DNA of 57,012 bases from contig NZBC01000100.1 in assembly GCA_002687715.1 (NCBI GenBank), positions 1 to 57,012 of the forward strand, written 5' to 3'. This document shows positions 21,377 through 30,767 of this stretch, piece after piece. Under the pieces are notes generated by a model. That model was not told the DNA's origin and searched no databases. It worked only from the letters and a program-made list of their open reading frames with translations. The first letter of the stretch is position 1; each line of letters begins with the position of its first letter. The stretch is from Planctomycetota bacterium (GTDB taxonomy: Bacteria; Planctomycetota; GCA-002687715). Position numbers and translations under genes: made by a program.

Positions 21377-24300
21377 TCAGGTTTTATACAACGTGTCGAG
21401 GATCCGTTCCTGAGCGGTGGTCATCTCGCGGCGAGAGAGGCCCCTTCGGGACTGGCCCAGCTCGCTGACGATCAGCGAGGTGACGAGCAACAAGGCGACC
21501 GGATGCTCCTCGAAGGTCTCCATCGCGGCGGCGGCCATTCCGTTGGATCGATGGATCTCGATCAAACCCGCATCGACAGTCACTGCGTGGGAGCGGGTCC
21601 TGTCCTCGATGATCATCCGGTCGGACTTCCGGGCGGTGTGCATTCGGGTCCTGCGTGTGCAGGCGACGACGGCCCCGCGAAGCGCGGTCAGGAACCGCTC
21701 ATCGCGAGTCGGTGATGGAGCTGCGGCGGTGTCTTCTGGGCGGATCGCTTCCGGGCTGCCGGCGGAGCTTGTTGTCGTGCGGACCTCCGGTGGCGTGAAC
21801 TTTACCGGTGGGTGCTCCCAACGTTCCGTGGCGTCCTCGAGCTTGGGGAACAGTGTGGCGAGGCGCTCGTGTTCGTATCCCGACGCCAGGATGACGATAT
21901 CGTCGGGGTCCGCGAACTGTCCCGGGTGCGGGCGCGTGACATAGGACACCCGACCGTATCGCGCGAACGAGCGCCCGAGATCGAGCAATGAATAGCCCGC
22001 GCCGTCGGCGCCGACGAATCCCGTCCAGGACGCCAGGGCCCGGTGAACGGGGGACTGCAGGCGATCGCGCATGCCGCGACAGTCGGCGGCGGTGTGCGCA
22101 AGGTGATCGAGCGCATGCCGCCACGCGGCACCTTGCGCGCCCGGATCGAGTGTCTCCCGGCGAGCCGCGAGGTCGCTCATGAGATCGGCGGCGAGCGTAT
22201 TCGCCAGCTCGCGCCAACGCCCGTCGAGATCCTGGCTCCAGACGTCGTCCTCGTCGGTGAGTTGGAGATTGGCGACGTCGACGATGCCAGTCAGGGCGTA
22301 GGGTCCACGCCCCTCCAGCGTCCCGATCTGCCGGCGTTCGGTGCAGATGCGATACGTGTAGCGTGGCTCGGAGCGGTCGTGCCGTCGCGATAGGCCGATC
22401 TCGCCTTCGAAACCGTCGCGACGGAACGTCCGGCGGGCCAGGACCGTGTCCGCATCCACCTCGAGTCGCTCGAGCGGCGGGTTGGCGCGGAGCTTGCGCT
22501 CGCGTTCATTGGTCTCGAATTCCTCCGTGCGGTCACGGAGCGCCCCGACGCCGAACCGTTTCTCGAGGAGCGCCCGGTTGGCACTGTCCAGGAGGAGGAC
22601 GTCCCCGCGCTTGGGCACCGGTTCGAACGTTGCGGCAACCCAATCGATCACCGCGGATTCCGCGATGCAGGTCTCGAGCGACCCGAGCGAGACCCGGTGT
22701 CCCCGGGCGTGTGGAATGAGTGGAACGGCTCGCAGTGCGGCGACCGCGTCCGCGGCGTTGGCGGGCGGGCGCTTCCGGCCGCCGGCTCTCGGGACGTAGG
22801 CCAGTATCGCCGATCTGAGGAACGCCTCCGCGCGCGTGCGATGTGCCGGCTTCAGGTCGTCGAGATACCGGCACACCTTGACGACGAGGCCCGGGAGTGC
22901 GGCGGCTACTCGGTCCTTGATCTGCCGCATCTGAAGGTCCGTGATCTCTACCGGGAGATCGTCGCCGTCGATCGTGGCCCACGTTCTTCCGGGAGCGAGG
23001 GGGAGGACGATCGTGGCGAGCTGGCGTCGCTTGCGCAGGACCGTGACCAGGGCGCCTGCGAACGGGATGTTCTCGTTCTCGGACTCCGGGTCGGGGAGTC
23101 CGACCACGCCTTGGAATTCGTCGTCGCGAAACCGATGCCGCGCGGGGCCGGCAAACGGGACATCGAGATCCATCGGCGGTGTCGATGCGAACTCGTCCTC
23201 GGCGCTGAGACGATCGAGCTCCTCTGTTGCATCGATGAGCTGTTTGCGGCCGAAGACGCCTCGGAGGATCGACTGCTGTTGGGGGTCCTCGATGCAGACG
23301 ACGGTGCCCTCGAGACGGGACGCGTTCGTCGGACGTCCGCTGACGAACCGCAGGCTTCCGTCGGCGGCCACGACCTTGCCGAGCGCGCGCAGCGTCGTAG
23401 AGGACCCGCTGGCGAGCGTGAACAGTGGGAGGTCGGCGAACGCACCGGCTGGATTGTCGTCCGACGCGTCGACCTCCAGGGGGTTGCGGCGGATGTCGAG
23501 CCCGCGCGCCTTCTCATGAACCGTCCGCGACGCGGATCGCTTCGAGATGTCGAACGCCCGGAGGAACGCCGTTCCGAAGCCGGCTTTCGTGGTCGCGACG
23601 AGATACGCCTTCAGGACCCGCAAGATGCCGGGCCGAGCGTGCAGCAGAGTCGGCGAATGTACGACGGCTTGCGCAGCCTGCGCCATGACGGCCTCGACGG
23701 CCGTCGCTGCAGCGAGAACGGCTCGCTTGAAGTGGGTGTCGCGGCAGGCGGACCGCCAGTCCACGGTCGGCTTGAACGGCGCCTCCACGACGCAGGTCAG
23801 CCCGGCGACGGGGAGCGTCACCAGGACCTCGCAGAGCAGGTGTCCGTCCTTGACCAGCCGGAATCGGGATTGCGGCGGCGTGACTTGCACGAGTCCGATC
23901 TCGCCCCGCACGTTGCCGTTCTCGAACTTCTGCTGCGCCGCATAGAGGCCCTGACCGAGGTTCGGCGCCAACGGCGTCGCGCGCCACCGTCGCTGGTTCA
24001 CGATCGCGATTTCGCGGTTCTCCAGCGACCTCGACACCTCCCGGATCCGGCCCTTCATGAGCTTGCGGACCAGGCGCCGTTCCTCGCTGTTCTTGAGCTT
24101 CACCACGGGGCTCTCGTCGATCGAATCTTCGGTGAGCGCGGGGAACGCCAGGTAGGAATACGCGACGAAGCCCTGTCGCGCCTCGGCTTCCAGAAGCTCG
24201 CGCAGACAGACGCTGCGCTGGTCGGCCGTCACCGTACGCCACAACGGTGCGATGGCGAGGCACCCGGGATACTGATCCTCGCTGCCCCACTTTCGTCGCG

Positions 24301-25291
24301 GTTCGTGCGCGAGATCCTCTCGGATGGGCGTGTCTGCCCACCGGGCCAGTTCGGAGAAGGGTGCGTCTCGCAGCCCGTGGCACAACTTGATCGTCGCCAG
24401 CTCCCGTGCCCGTTCCAGGTCCTTGGAGAAGCGGTGGTACGCGTCGTCTCGGACGAAGTCCGTCTGCGACACGTTCTTCTTCAACCCCCGGGCCTCCACG
24501 ATCGCAAGGAAGCCGGGGACGGGGCAGTCCACCTCGTGAGTGGTGATGAGAACACCATCGGTCACGATCTGGACCTGCGAGTCTTGGAGGCGGCTATGGA
24601 AGCCGGCGGTGCCGACGAGTGTCTTCAGGTCTACGTCGGTGAGAGCGACCATGGGGCCGTCGGCCAGGCTGCGGATGACGTCGTCTCCGTTGACGGTGAT
24701 GGGGATCCGCGCGTACCGACAGCGCTCCTCGATGTACCGCGCCTCCTGCTGATCGTTTCCGCTCCGGAAGAACTCGGAGAGGTGACCCATCTTGAATCGA
24801 TCCCGTACATGGATCTCGGTCTTCGGTTCATCGAACCCCGGTGGTGCAGCGATGACCTCGAGGTGGTCGGGCTGTCCGGGACGGAGCTTGAGCTCGACGA
24901 CCCCGTCCGCATCTCCCGACCTCAGAGTCAGGTGCCGAGGGTCCAGGGCCAGCGCGGCGTTCAGTCCGATGGCCAGTCGTTGCAGGGAATAGTGCTCGTC
25001 ACGATCGCTGGACTCGAAGAGCGAGCCGAAGACACCGGAGAGCCCGGCCAGCGTGAACGGCGTCCCGTCGCACCGCATCCACACGTCGTTTGCATCGATG
25101 TCGAAGTCGATTCTCGTGGCACCGCGGCGAACGGCGGCTTGCACCAGCTCGAGGACGTAGAGCCGCGGGTCTTCGAGCTGGTATCGGCGCATTTTCTCGC
25201 GCGCCTTGTCGTCGTCCATGGTGAAACGACCGCGCGAGACGACGCGTCCGTCGCTCTTGAGTCCGTGGATCAGCTCTTCAATCGTCGGCAT
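21377..25291 (-). CDS. Giant degenerate HSP90-like protein with triplicated C-terminal unit
   Basis: A 1304-residue cytoplasmic protein, last gene of a five-gene operon. Residues 35-290 resemble an HSP90-type GHKL fold: LYVLELVQAAVRRGATRIDF matches the N-box helix, but the Mg-ATP asparagine position holds Ala52; DGTPF stands where DxGxG should be; NVSQTDFVRD (273-282) resembles the HSP90 middle-domain NVSRE segment. From about 456 a unit of roughly 235-265 residues occurs three times, with headers VRGEIGL (461), FQGVVGL (726) and FEGEIGL (961) and later PL-x(n)-L-x(n)-D blocks. It overlaps the intact HSP90-like gene by 22 nt; GGAG is seven nt before the ATG. Probably a scaffold or pseudo-ATPase partner. 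No named family recognised. Confidence 0.75.
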   Translation of the reverse strand: MPTIEELIHGLKSDGRVVSRGRFTMDDDKAREKMRRYQLEDPRLYVLELVQAAVRRGATRIDFDIDANDVWMRCDGTPFTLAGLSGVFGSLFESSDRDEHYSLQRLAIGLNAALALDPRHLTLRSGDADGVVELKLRPGQPDHLEVIAAPPGFDEPKTEIHVRDRFKMGHLSEFFRSGNDQQEARYIEERCRYARIPITVNGDDVIRSLADGPMVALTDVDLKTLVGTAGFHSRLQDSQVQIVTDGVLITTHEVDCPVPGFLAIVEARGLKKNVSQTDFVRDDAYHRFSKDLERARELATIKLCHGLRDAPFSELARWADTPIREDLAHEPRRKWGSEDQYPGCLAIAPLWRTVTADQRSVCLRELLEAEARQGFVAYSYLAFPALTEDSIDESPVVKLKNSEERRLVRKLMKGRIREVSRSLENREIAIVNQRRWRATPLAPNLGQGLYAAQQKFENGNVRGEIGLVQVTPPQSRFRLVKDGHLLCEVLVTLPVAGLTCVVEAPFKPTVDWRSACRDTHFKRAVLAAATAVEAVMAQAAQAVVHSPTLLHARPGILRVLKAYLVATTKAGFGTAFLRAFDISKRSASRTVHEKARGLDIRRNPLEVDASDDNPAGAFADLPLFTLASGSSTTLRALGKVVAADGSLRFVSGRPTNASRLEGTVVCIEDPQQQSILRGVFGRKQLIDATEELDRLSAEDEFASTPPMDLDVPFAGPARHRFRDDEFQGVVGLPDPESENENIPFAGALVTVLRKRRQLATIVLPLAPGRTWATIDGDDLPVEITDLQMRQIKDRVAAALPGLVVKVCRYLDDLKPAHRTRAEAFLRSAILAYVPRAGGRKRPPANAADAVAALRAVPLIPHARGHRVSLGSLETCIAESAVIDWVAATFEPVPKRGDVLLLDSANRALLEKRFGVGALRDRTEEFETNERERKLRANPPLERLEVDADTVLARRTFRRDGFEGEIGLSRRHDRSEPRYTYRICTERRQIGTLEGRGPYALTGIVDVANLQLTDEDDVWSQDLDGRWRELANTLAADLMSDLAARRETLDPGAQGAAWRHALDHLAHTAADCRGMRDRLQSPVHRALASWTGFVGADGAGYSLLDLGRSFARYGRVSYVTRPHPGQFADPDDIVILASGYEHERLATLFPKLEDATERWEHPPVKFTPPEVRTTTSSAGSPEAIRPEDTAAAPSPTRDERFLTALRGAVVACTRRTRMHTARKSDRMIIEDRTRSHAVTVDAGLIEIHRSNGMAAAAMETFEEHPVALLLVTSLIVSELGQSRRGLSRREMTTAQERILDTLYKT

Positions 25292-26928
25292 CGCTGACTC
25301 CAGCTACGCTCTGCGAGACCGGAGCGGTCCACGGAGAGCAGGTCCGATCCCTCGAACATCAAGGTCACCGCCAGGTACCCCGCGACCTCGGGTTCCCGGA
25401 CCGCGAGCTGCTCGAGCTTCGCGACGGTTGGGTGGTCTGCGTTGAGGCACAGGTCGCGACGGGGCTCCTCCGGGTTGAACCAGATCTCCTCGAGATCCGA
25501 GATCGGACTGAGCTCACCCGCCTTCTCCTGGGCGACGACGAGTCGCTTGGCGAGCGGCGATCCCGGTGCACCGAAGCGCGCTCGCTTGATGCGGTGGATG
25601 TTCGCACCAAGGGACCGGACGTGCCCGCCCATCGATTCTGCGAGATGCCAGGCGCCATCGTTCTTCTTGCTCTCGACCAGGACTGGCAGGCACCAGGTCT
25701 CGCGTGCGTTCTGAACGATGCCGCCGGCCATGACCTGCAACGCCCGACACGGCGGGTCGTCGCGACGGGCGTGAACGACCACGCCGCCTGACTCCATCAG
25801 CGCGTCCGAAATCGGAGACGGTTCGGTGTCGATGAAGAGCTTCCCTTTGTCGACGGCCTTCTGGCAGGCAGCGATGGAGAGTCCTTGTCCATCGACGGAA
25901 CGGAACACCCGCCGATCATCGAAGTCGTCGAGGTCGACGCCCGTCCGTCTTTCATATCCACCGCGCGGCAGCAGCGAGGCGAGCGCTGCGTACAGCGGCG
26001 TCGCTTCTTCCGGGAGCTCCGGGCCGACTTGGACGCACCGCTCCAGCTCGGTGAACAGCATGTCGGGCAGCCGCCGGGACACCAGCTTCTCGACCACCTT
26101 CATCGCTTTGTCGAAGTTGCGATCACGGAGCACGTTGTCACGTGTGAGCGTGTGCTCGAGGTAGCGGGAGCTGACCTTGAATCGCATGTTCGAGAAGAAC
26201 ATGTCCTTCCCTTCCAGGAGGGTCAGCCCGCGGTTGTAGAACCCGAAGAACGGCGCCCCGCTTCCCGCGTAGGCGATGGAGACCTCGGTTCCGCGCTCCT
26301 CGTGGTGCACGCTGCACGGTCCCTTCACCTCGAACGGTTCATTGATGACGTCGCCCTGGAAACGGATCTCGCCGTTCACGTGCTTGCACCAGTAGGCAAT
26401 GACGTCGCGGGATCGCTTCACCATGTCCTCGAATTCATTCGCGCGAATCCGCTTGAGGATTCGGATCTTGGTGCCCTCGACGGGCTCGTCGCGTTCGATG
26501 CGGCTGAAGCTGCGGTCTTTCTCGAACAGGATTCGCCAGTTCTCGCCGTCGCGGGACGTGTCGACCACGACCGCGTCGGGCTTGATCGCGAACACGGACA
26601 CGAACCCGATTCCGAATCGCCCGATCTTCGTGAAGTCCCCGTCCTTCGCCGAGCTGAACAACCGGGTCAGCCGGGTGTCGATGATCTCGCGGGTCATGCC
26701 CTCGCCGTAATCGTCGACGTGGATCGTGAGGATCGCCTTTCGAGAGGCGTTCTTCTTCCCGCGCTTCTCTTCCTGGAGCTCGAGCCGCACGTCGACCTCG
26801 GCGCTGCCGGCGTCGACCGCGTTCTGGATGAGCTCGCGGTAGAAGGAGAGCGGTTCGGCGAACTGCTCGACGAGGCGGTTGAGCGCGTCGTCGACGAGGC
26901 CGCTGCCGGTCTTGGTCGCAACGGTCAT
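25270..26928 (-). CDS. HSP90-like (GHKL) ATPase
   Basis: A 552-residue ATPase. The N-terminal GHKL fold is intact: ELIQNAVDAG (Asn36, Mg-ATP), VDDYGEGM (Asp73 region, adenine contact), KIGRFGIGFVSVF (glycine lid, 102-114), EGTKIRI (147-153). The middle part keeps YLEHTLTRDNVLRD with Arg263 near the place of the HSP90 catalytic Arg (NVSRE). It lacks the htpG C-terminal dimerisation region, and its last 200 residues differ from HtpG, so it is not orthologous to htpG. It overlaps the AAA+ gene by ATGA and the 1304-residue gene by 22 nt, implying translational coupling. GGGGAG precedes the ATG. Likely a client-handling ATPase of one complex (inference). Confidence 0.85.
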   Translation of the reverse strand: MTVATKTGSGLVDDALNRLVEQFAEPLSFYRELIQNAVDAGSAEVDVRLELQEEKRGKKNASRKAILTIHVDDYGEGMTREIIDTRLTRLFSSAKDGDFTKIGRFGIGFVSVFAIKPDAVVVDTSRDGENWRILFEKDRSFSRIERDEPVEGTKIRILKRIRANEFEDMVKRSRDVIAYWCKHVNGEIRFQGDVINEPFEVKGPCSVHHEERGTEVSIAYAGSGAPFFGFYNRGLTLLEGKDMFFSNMRFKVSSRYLEHTLTRDNVLRDRNFDKAMKVVEKLVSRRLPDMLFTELERCVQVGPELPEEATPLYAALASLLPRGGYERRTGVDLDDFDDRRVFRSVDGQGLSIAACQKAVDKGKLFIDTEPSPISDALMESGGVVVHARRDDPPCRALQVMAGGIVQNARETWCLPVLVESKKNDGAWHLAESMGGHVRSLGANIHRIKRARFGAPGSPLAKRLVVAQEKAGELSPISDLEEIWFNPEEPRRDLCLNADHPTVAKLEQLAVREPEVAGYLAVTLMFEGSDLLSVDRSGLAERSWSQRCRRLKS

Positions 26929-28592
26929 GTGATGCTCCCCGCTGGCTCCGGCTCCTCGAGGTTTGCAAGCGCGTGTCGGCGCGCCGACAGGTTGCGCACG
27001 ATGTCGGCGACGTTGCGATCGAAGCGTTCGCGCTCGGCGCTCTGGTCCGCCTCCAGGACGAACGCGGCATGGCGGTCGATTGCGTCGATGACTTCGCCGA
27101 CCCGGAGTGTCTTCGAGTATTCGGCCACGATGCTCTGACGTCGGGCGAGGTCGGCTCGGAAGTACTCGTCCGGGTACTCGAAGTCCTGGATCTCGACGAT
27201 CAGCTGCCGTGCGATGTTGTCGATCGCCCGTCCGGAGAGATCGAGCTCCTGCAGCCGATCACCGACTTGCGTCCACGCCGTGTCGTCCAGTTCGAGGTGC
27301 TGGGCGACGGCGCGGAGCTTCACGTCGCGGAACAGCCGCACCTTGTCGGCGGCCGTGTCGGCGCCGCGCACGACGAACGGCTGTTGCGTGATTCGCGACA
27401 CGGCGGCCGGATCCATGGTCATGTGATTCGCGTCGCAGATCATGAACCACTTGCCGTTCTTGGGCAGCAGCGTGCCGTCGAATACGCCGAAGCAGGCGCC
27501 GAGGATGTTGCGCTCTTCGGCGCGAATGCCCGGGTCCTCGCGTGCGGCGAACGCGGTGTCGATGTCCGGCCAGTACACGCCGACGACGCCTGGCTGCTCG
27601 AGGACCTCGGTCTTGAAGAGCTGCTCGAGTCCGATTGCGGAGGCGTTCTGATAGGAGGACGCCCAGTCCGTGCGGCGTACGACCAGGAACTTCGCTGGAA
27701 TGTCGCGCCCCTTGCAGAACTCGAGGAACTCGTTGCCGACCGCGTGGGCCGTCACCGTCTTTCCACAGCCGGGGCGGCCGAGCGCGAACAGGATCGGGTT
27801 GATGACCTTCGGGTTCTGACCGGTCTCGAAGTCGAAGCCCGCGACGTCCCGTGCCGTTCTCCGGCAGGCCTCGACGAACTCGCCATTGCCCACGATGTCG
27901 TCGACGGCGACGTCGAGAAGATCGTTCGGCGTTTCGTCGCGTAGCCGTGCGGGTTCGAGGCCGTACCAGGCGTGCTCGAGAACCTCGATGCGGGTCTTGG
28001 ACATCGCGTGGGCCGCGCCCCGGAAGTCGGCGTCGCGTGCGAGGTTCTCCGCGGTCTCCCTCATCAGCCGTAGCCAGCCCAGTACCCCGATGGCGAGGCT
28101 CTCCGTCGAGTCGATCCGCCGGCTGGCCGTCGAAGACGTGCGCTCGTGATCGATGAACCCCAACGCGTGGCCGAGCAACCGTTCGGCGAGGGAGTGGGAC
28201 GGGCCTTCCAAGAGGTTCAGGGTCTCGGCGAGGTTGAACGGGCGGCCGGCCCGAATCTCGGCGTCCGTGAGGTCCTCGACGATCTCGGCCCCGACGTCGC
28301 AAGCGATGCGGGTGGTGACGAGGTTGGCGAACGTCGCGGACCGGGCCGGGTCGCCGACGTCCAGCATCGGTCCGAGGTGCTTCGGGAGCTCCATCGCGAC
28401 GGCGAGCGTCCACTCCAAGGCCGACAGCAGATCGAGGCCGGTGCGGGTGAATCCGTAGCGGCCCTTGTCGACCTCCGCGAAGCGCCGTGGGGTTCCCACC
28501 CGAACCAGCAACGCCGCGGCTTGAGCGATCTCGAGCTCCAGCTCCTTGGCCTGGACGACTACCGTTCGCTCTTCGCTTCGTAGATCACGCAC
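26925..28592 (-). CDS. AAA+ ATPase of the HSP90-like operon
   Basis: A 555-residue protein starting at GTG, with GGAG nine nt upstream, overlapping the preceding gene by 34 nt. The first 260 residues are helical with no recognised domain. The AAA+ core follows: Walker A GRPGCGKT (272-279), Walker-B-like strand GVVGVYWPDID (335-345) with Asp in place of the usual terminal Glu, sensor-1 ICDANH (385-390), and a likely arginine finger in AVSRITQQPF (Arg400). A C-terminal lid of about 150 residues ends AGSIT. The unusual Walker B (DID rather than DE) may lower hydrolysis. The stop overlaps the HSP90-like gene by four nt. Likely works with that ATPase. Confidence 0.82.
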   Translation of the reverse strand: MRDLRSEERTVVVQAKELELEIAQAAALLVRVGTPRRFAEVDKGRYGFTRTGLDLLSALEWTLAVAMELPKHLGPMLDVGDPARSATFANLVTTRIACDVGAEIVEDLTDAEIRAGRPFNLAETLNLLEGPSHSLAERLLGHALGFIDHERTSSTASRRIDSTESLAIGVLGWLRLMRETAENLARDADFRGAAHAMSKTRIEVLEHAWYGLEPARLRDETPNDLLDVAVDDIVGNGEFVEACRRTARDVAGFDFETGQNPKVINPILFALGRPGCGKTVTAHAVGNEFLEFCKGRDIPAKFLVVRRTDWASSYQNASAIGLEQLFKTEVLEQPGVVGVYWPDIDTAFAAREDPGIRAEERNILGACFGVFDGTLLPKNGKWFMICDANHMTMDPAAVSRITQQPFVVRGADTAADKVRLFRDVKLRAVAQHLELDDTAWTQVGDRLQELDLSGRAIDNIARQLIVEIQDFEYPDEYFRADLARRQSIVAEYSKTLRVGEVIDAIDRHAAFVLEADQSAERERFDRNVADIVRNLSARRHALANLEEPEPAGSIT

Positions 28593-29620
28593 GGCTTCTT
28601 GCTCCGTTTCAGTTGGTCGCGCAGGGCCTGGGCGGCTCCCGGGGTACAGACGAACTTGCGCTCGCGGCGCACGTGGTAACCGAGCTCCTTGCGCAGCTCG
28701 TCGACCTCGCCACGTGCGGCGCGCGACAGCGCTTCGCGATAGCCGAGGCCGAACGGGTCGCCGTTGCGATGAGCGCGTCCGGAGACGTCCGCCCGATCCA
28801 GCGGTAGGGAGAGAATGAACTCACCCGGGTGATCGGCCAGGAGGTCCCGGATGGGATCAGGGGCCTCGATGCCGGCGAACCACAGGGGGCCGACCCGGCA
28901 TCGGGTCACGTTCTCGACGGTGATACTGGGGACTCGGGAGAGCAGGATGAACACGAGCTCTGCGTCTCGCGCGGTAGCGCGTGCGACCAGGTTGTCGAAG
29001 TTCTCGCTGACCTCCAGGTCGTCCTCGTCCAGCCGGACCTGCGATCGCGACCACCGAGGATCTTCGTGCCGTAGCAAGATGGTGTAGCGCACGAAGCACT
29101 CGGCGGCGAGATCGAAGCGGTCGAGGGTCACCGTGAGCCAGGCGGCGCGCGCTTCCGGGTCCGCACGCCGCAGCTCTCGTCGCATGGAGAAGCTCGGCGG
29201 GGGAGGATGGGCGAGGAGTGCTCGGTGATAGCGGTAGCGTCGAACGAACGCGTCATCGGCATTCGCGCCGGCCGCGAGGTCCCGCAGAGTCGGGTCGATG
29301 GCCTCCGCGTCGTGGCACGCCTCCGCGGCGATCGAGGCGTCGGCTTGGACCCGGGTCACCATCCGTTCGGTCGGGAGCCCGGTCCCCAAACCGACCTCGA
29401 TCTCGTCGTGCGTGCCCTGACTACCCGACGGTGCGAGGAGATCGAAGAGAGCGACCAGGCTCCGCGCATCCGGGAAGAAACGATTCAGCCGCCCACCCGC
29501 GACGAGCCGCCGGACCGACCGCGCGTAGGTCTCGGCGGCCCGGCCCCTGAGCTCGTATCGCGCCTGCGGCGCGAGCGAATCCAGGGGCTCCGCGGAACGA
29601 GGAACGGCACGCGCCGACAT
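28559..29620 (-). CDS. Unknown protein of the HSP90-like operon
   Basis: A 353-residue cytoplasmic protein, second gene of the operon. No signal peptide, transmembrane helix or recognised motif. It is rich in Arg, Asp and Ala, with helical N-terminal half (RAAETYARSVRRLV) and a more mixed C-terminal half (AELVFILLSRVPSITVENV, LWFAGIEAPDPIRDLL, EFILSLPLDRADVSG). Its ATG shares one base with the stop of the first gene (TGATG), and it overlaps the AAA+ gene by 34 nt, so it is almost certainly made in fixed proportion with its neighbours. Function unknown; a complex subunit is the simplest guess. Confidence 0.75.
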   Translation of the reverse strand: MSARAVPRSAEPLDSLAPQARYELRGRAAETYARSVRRLVAGGRLNRFFPDARSLVALFDLLAPSGSQGTHDEIEVGLGTGLPTERMVTRVQADASIAAEACHDAEAIDPTLRDLAAGANADDAFVRRYRYHRALLAHPPPPSFSMRRELRRADPEARAAWLTVTLDRFDLAAECFVRYTILLRHEDPRWSRSQVRLDEDDLEVSENFDNLVARATARDAELVFILLSRVPSITVENVTRCRVGPLWFAGIEAPDPIRDLLADHPGEFILSLPLDRADVSGRAHRNGDPFGLGYREALSRAARGEVDELRKELGYHVRRERKFVCTPGAAQALRDQLKRSKKPCVIYEAKSER

Positions 29621-30693
29621 CAGGCCGGTCCGGTGGTGCGGGCCTCCTCCATGAGGCCGAACTCCTTTTCGGCTAGCGCGATTGTCTCGTCGATGCGCTG
29701 TTCCCGCACTTCCCGCTCCGCGGCGAGGTTGCTCTCGACGAGCGCGCGCGTCTCGTCGTCGTACACCTTCATCTCGGCAGTCAGGCGCTCTACGTTCTGG
29801 GTGATGTAGAGCGAAGTGTTCGATGCGAGAACCGCGACCCGGTTGACGCTTCGCTTGAGCGACTGCATCGCCTCCTGCATGTCGAGAGTGAGCTCGCCGG
29901 CTTGTGCAGCCGTCGCCAGGCCGCTGAGGTTGCCGCGCAGCTCGTCGAGGACCTCGATCCCCGCGTCATACAAGCCCTGCATGTTGGCATGGAGGTTGGT
30001 GAGGATCTGGAGGAAATTCCGGTTCATGGCCACGATCGACGTGATGCGGTCCTCGGCGTTCGAGAACAGGCGCAGCTTCGCCCCGTGCTCCCACATCACC
30101 TGGGTGACCTCGTCGATCTCGGCCTTCGTCTCGCGCCACGCCGCCGACTTGTCATCACCGATGGCCGAGAGGTCTTCCGTGAGCCGTGCCTGCACGTCGC
30201 GGAGCTGAAGGACGAAACTGGCCGCCGTCTCCTCGTTGCGGGCCGCGACGACGACCTTCTTGTTCAGGCGAATGACGTCCGACTGCAGGTCGCCGACACG
30301 TTTCTCGATCGTCGTCAAGAAGTTGCCGACCTCGCGCGTGCGGCGCTCCGCGACTTCGACCTTCTCGTGGAGGAGGTCGGAGAGCGGACGGTCGGCCACG
30401 AACTCATTGAGGATCGGGATCTTCTCGAGCAGCCCCTTGAAGTTCGACGTGAACTCACCCGAGACGAGGCCGCCGATGTACTCCCAAGCAGTCTTGGAGA
30501 CCGCGAGGTCCTTCGACATCTCCCGAGCGATCTCGTCGTGAGCCGTCTTCAACGACGCGAGGTTCTGAAGATCCGACTCGTGTTTCTTGCCGTAAGCATC
30601 GACGAATGACTGCAGTTCGTCGCGCTCGTACTGCTCACCGTCGTAGACGACTTCCCGTGCAAGGGCGTCCGCCCTTTCCGTGACTTGGGTCAT
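29620..30693 (-). CDS. Helical coiled-coil protein, first gene of the HSP90-like operon
   Basis: A 357-residue, almost entirely helical protein. ATG at 30693 has GGAG nine nt ahead; the frame opens further only to a TTG at 30711. Coiled-coil heptads are clear in VEVAERRTREVGNFLTTIEK and in the C-terminal third (NLAAEREVREQRIDETIALA). The central RNFLQILTNLHANMQ and TQNVERLTAEMKVYDDETRA segments recall TelA-type toxic-anion-resistance proteins, a resemblance I hold at low confidence. No membrane helix; one weak hydrophobic patch near WEYIGGLVSGEF. It leads the operon and may be its scaffold or sensor. Confidence 0.75.
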   Translation of the reverse strand: MTQVTERADALAREVVYDGEQYERDELQSFVDAYGKKHESDLQNLASLKTAHDEIAREMSKDLAVSKTAWEYIGGLVSGEFTSNFKGLLEKIPILNEFVADRPLSDLLHEKVEVAERRTREVGNFLTTIEKRVGDLQSDVIRLNKKVVVAARNEETAASFVLQLRDVQARLTEDLSAIGDDKSAAWRETKAEIDEVTQVMWEHGAKLRLFSNAEDRITSIVAMNRNFLQILTNLHANMQGLYDAGIEVLDELRGNLSGLATAAQAGELTLDMQEAMQSLKRSVNRVAVLASNTSLYITQNVERLTAEMKVYDDETRALVESNLAAEREVREQRIDETIALAEKEFGLMEEARTTGPA

Positions 30694-30734
30694 GGGGCCA
30701 GCTCCAATCAACGCCTGCTAGATACCGGTGCAAT

Positions 30735-30755
30735 GAGCCCGACTCCCGTGGGCTC
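30735..30755. promoter_or_regulatory. Hairpin GAGCCC/GGGCTC in divergent promoter region
   Basis: GAGCCC, nine-nt loop, GGGCTC, 42 nt upstream of the first operon gene on the minus strand, inside the 361-nt divergent gap 30694-31054. It could be an operator or the 5' leader of the operon mRNA. Confidence 0.35.
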
Positions 30756-30767
30756 TCGGTCTCCTAT

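Noticed and set aside
22697..25297. Long plus-strand open frame (over 860 codons) antisense to the 1304-residue protein
   Set aside because: The composition is that of a shadow frame (Arg, Glu, Gly runs, no domain), and the opposite frame is locked into the operon by overlapping starts and stops.
25270..26928. Naming the HSP90-like ATPase htpG
   Set aside because: The N-terminal motifs match, but it is shorter, lacks the HtpG C-terminal dimerisation region and sits in an unrelated operon.
21377..30693. Calling the HSP90-like operon a defence system outright
   Set aside because: No known defence gene, integrase, tRNA boundary or composition change adjoins it; defence is one hypothesis only.
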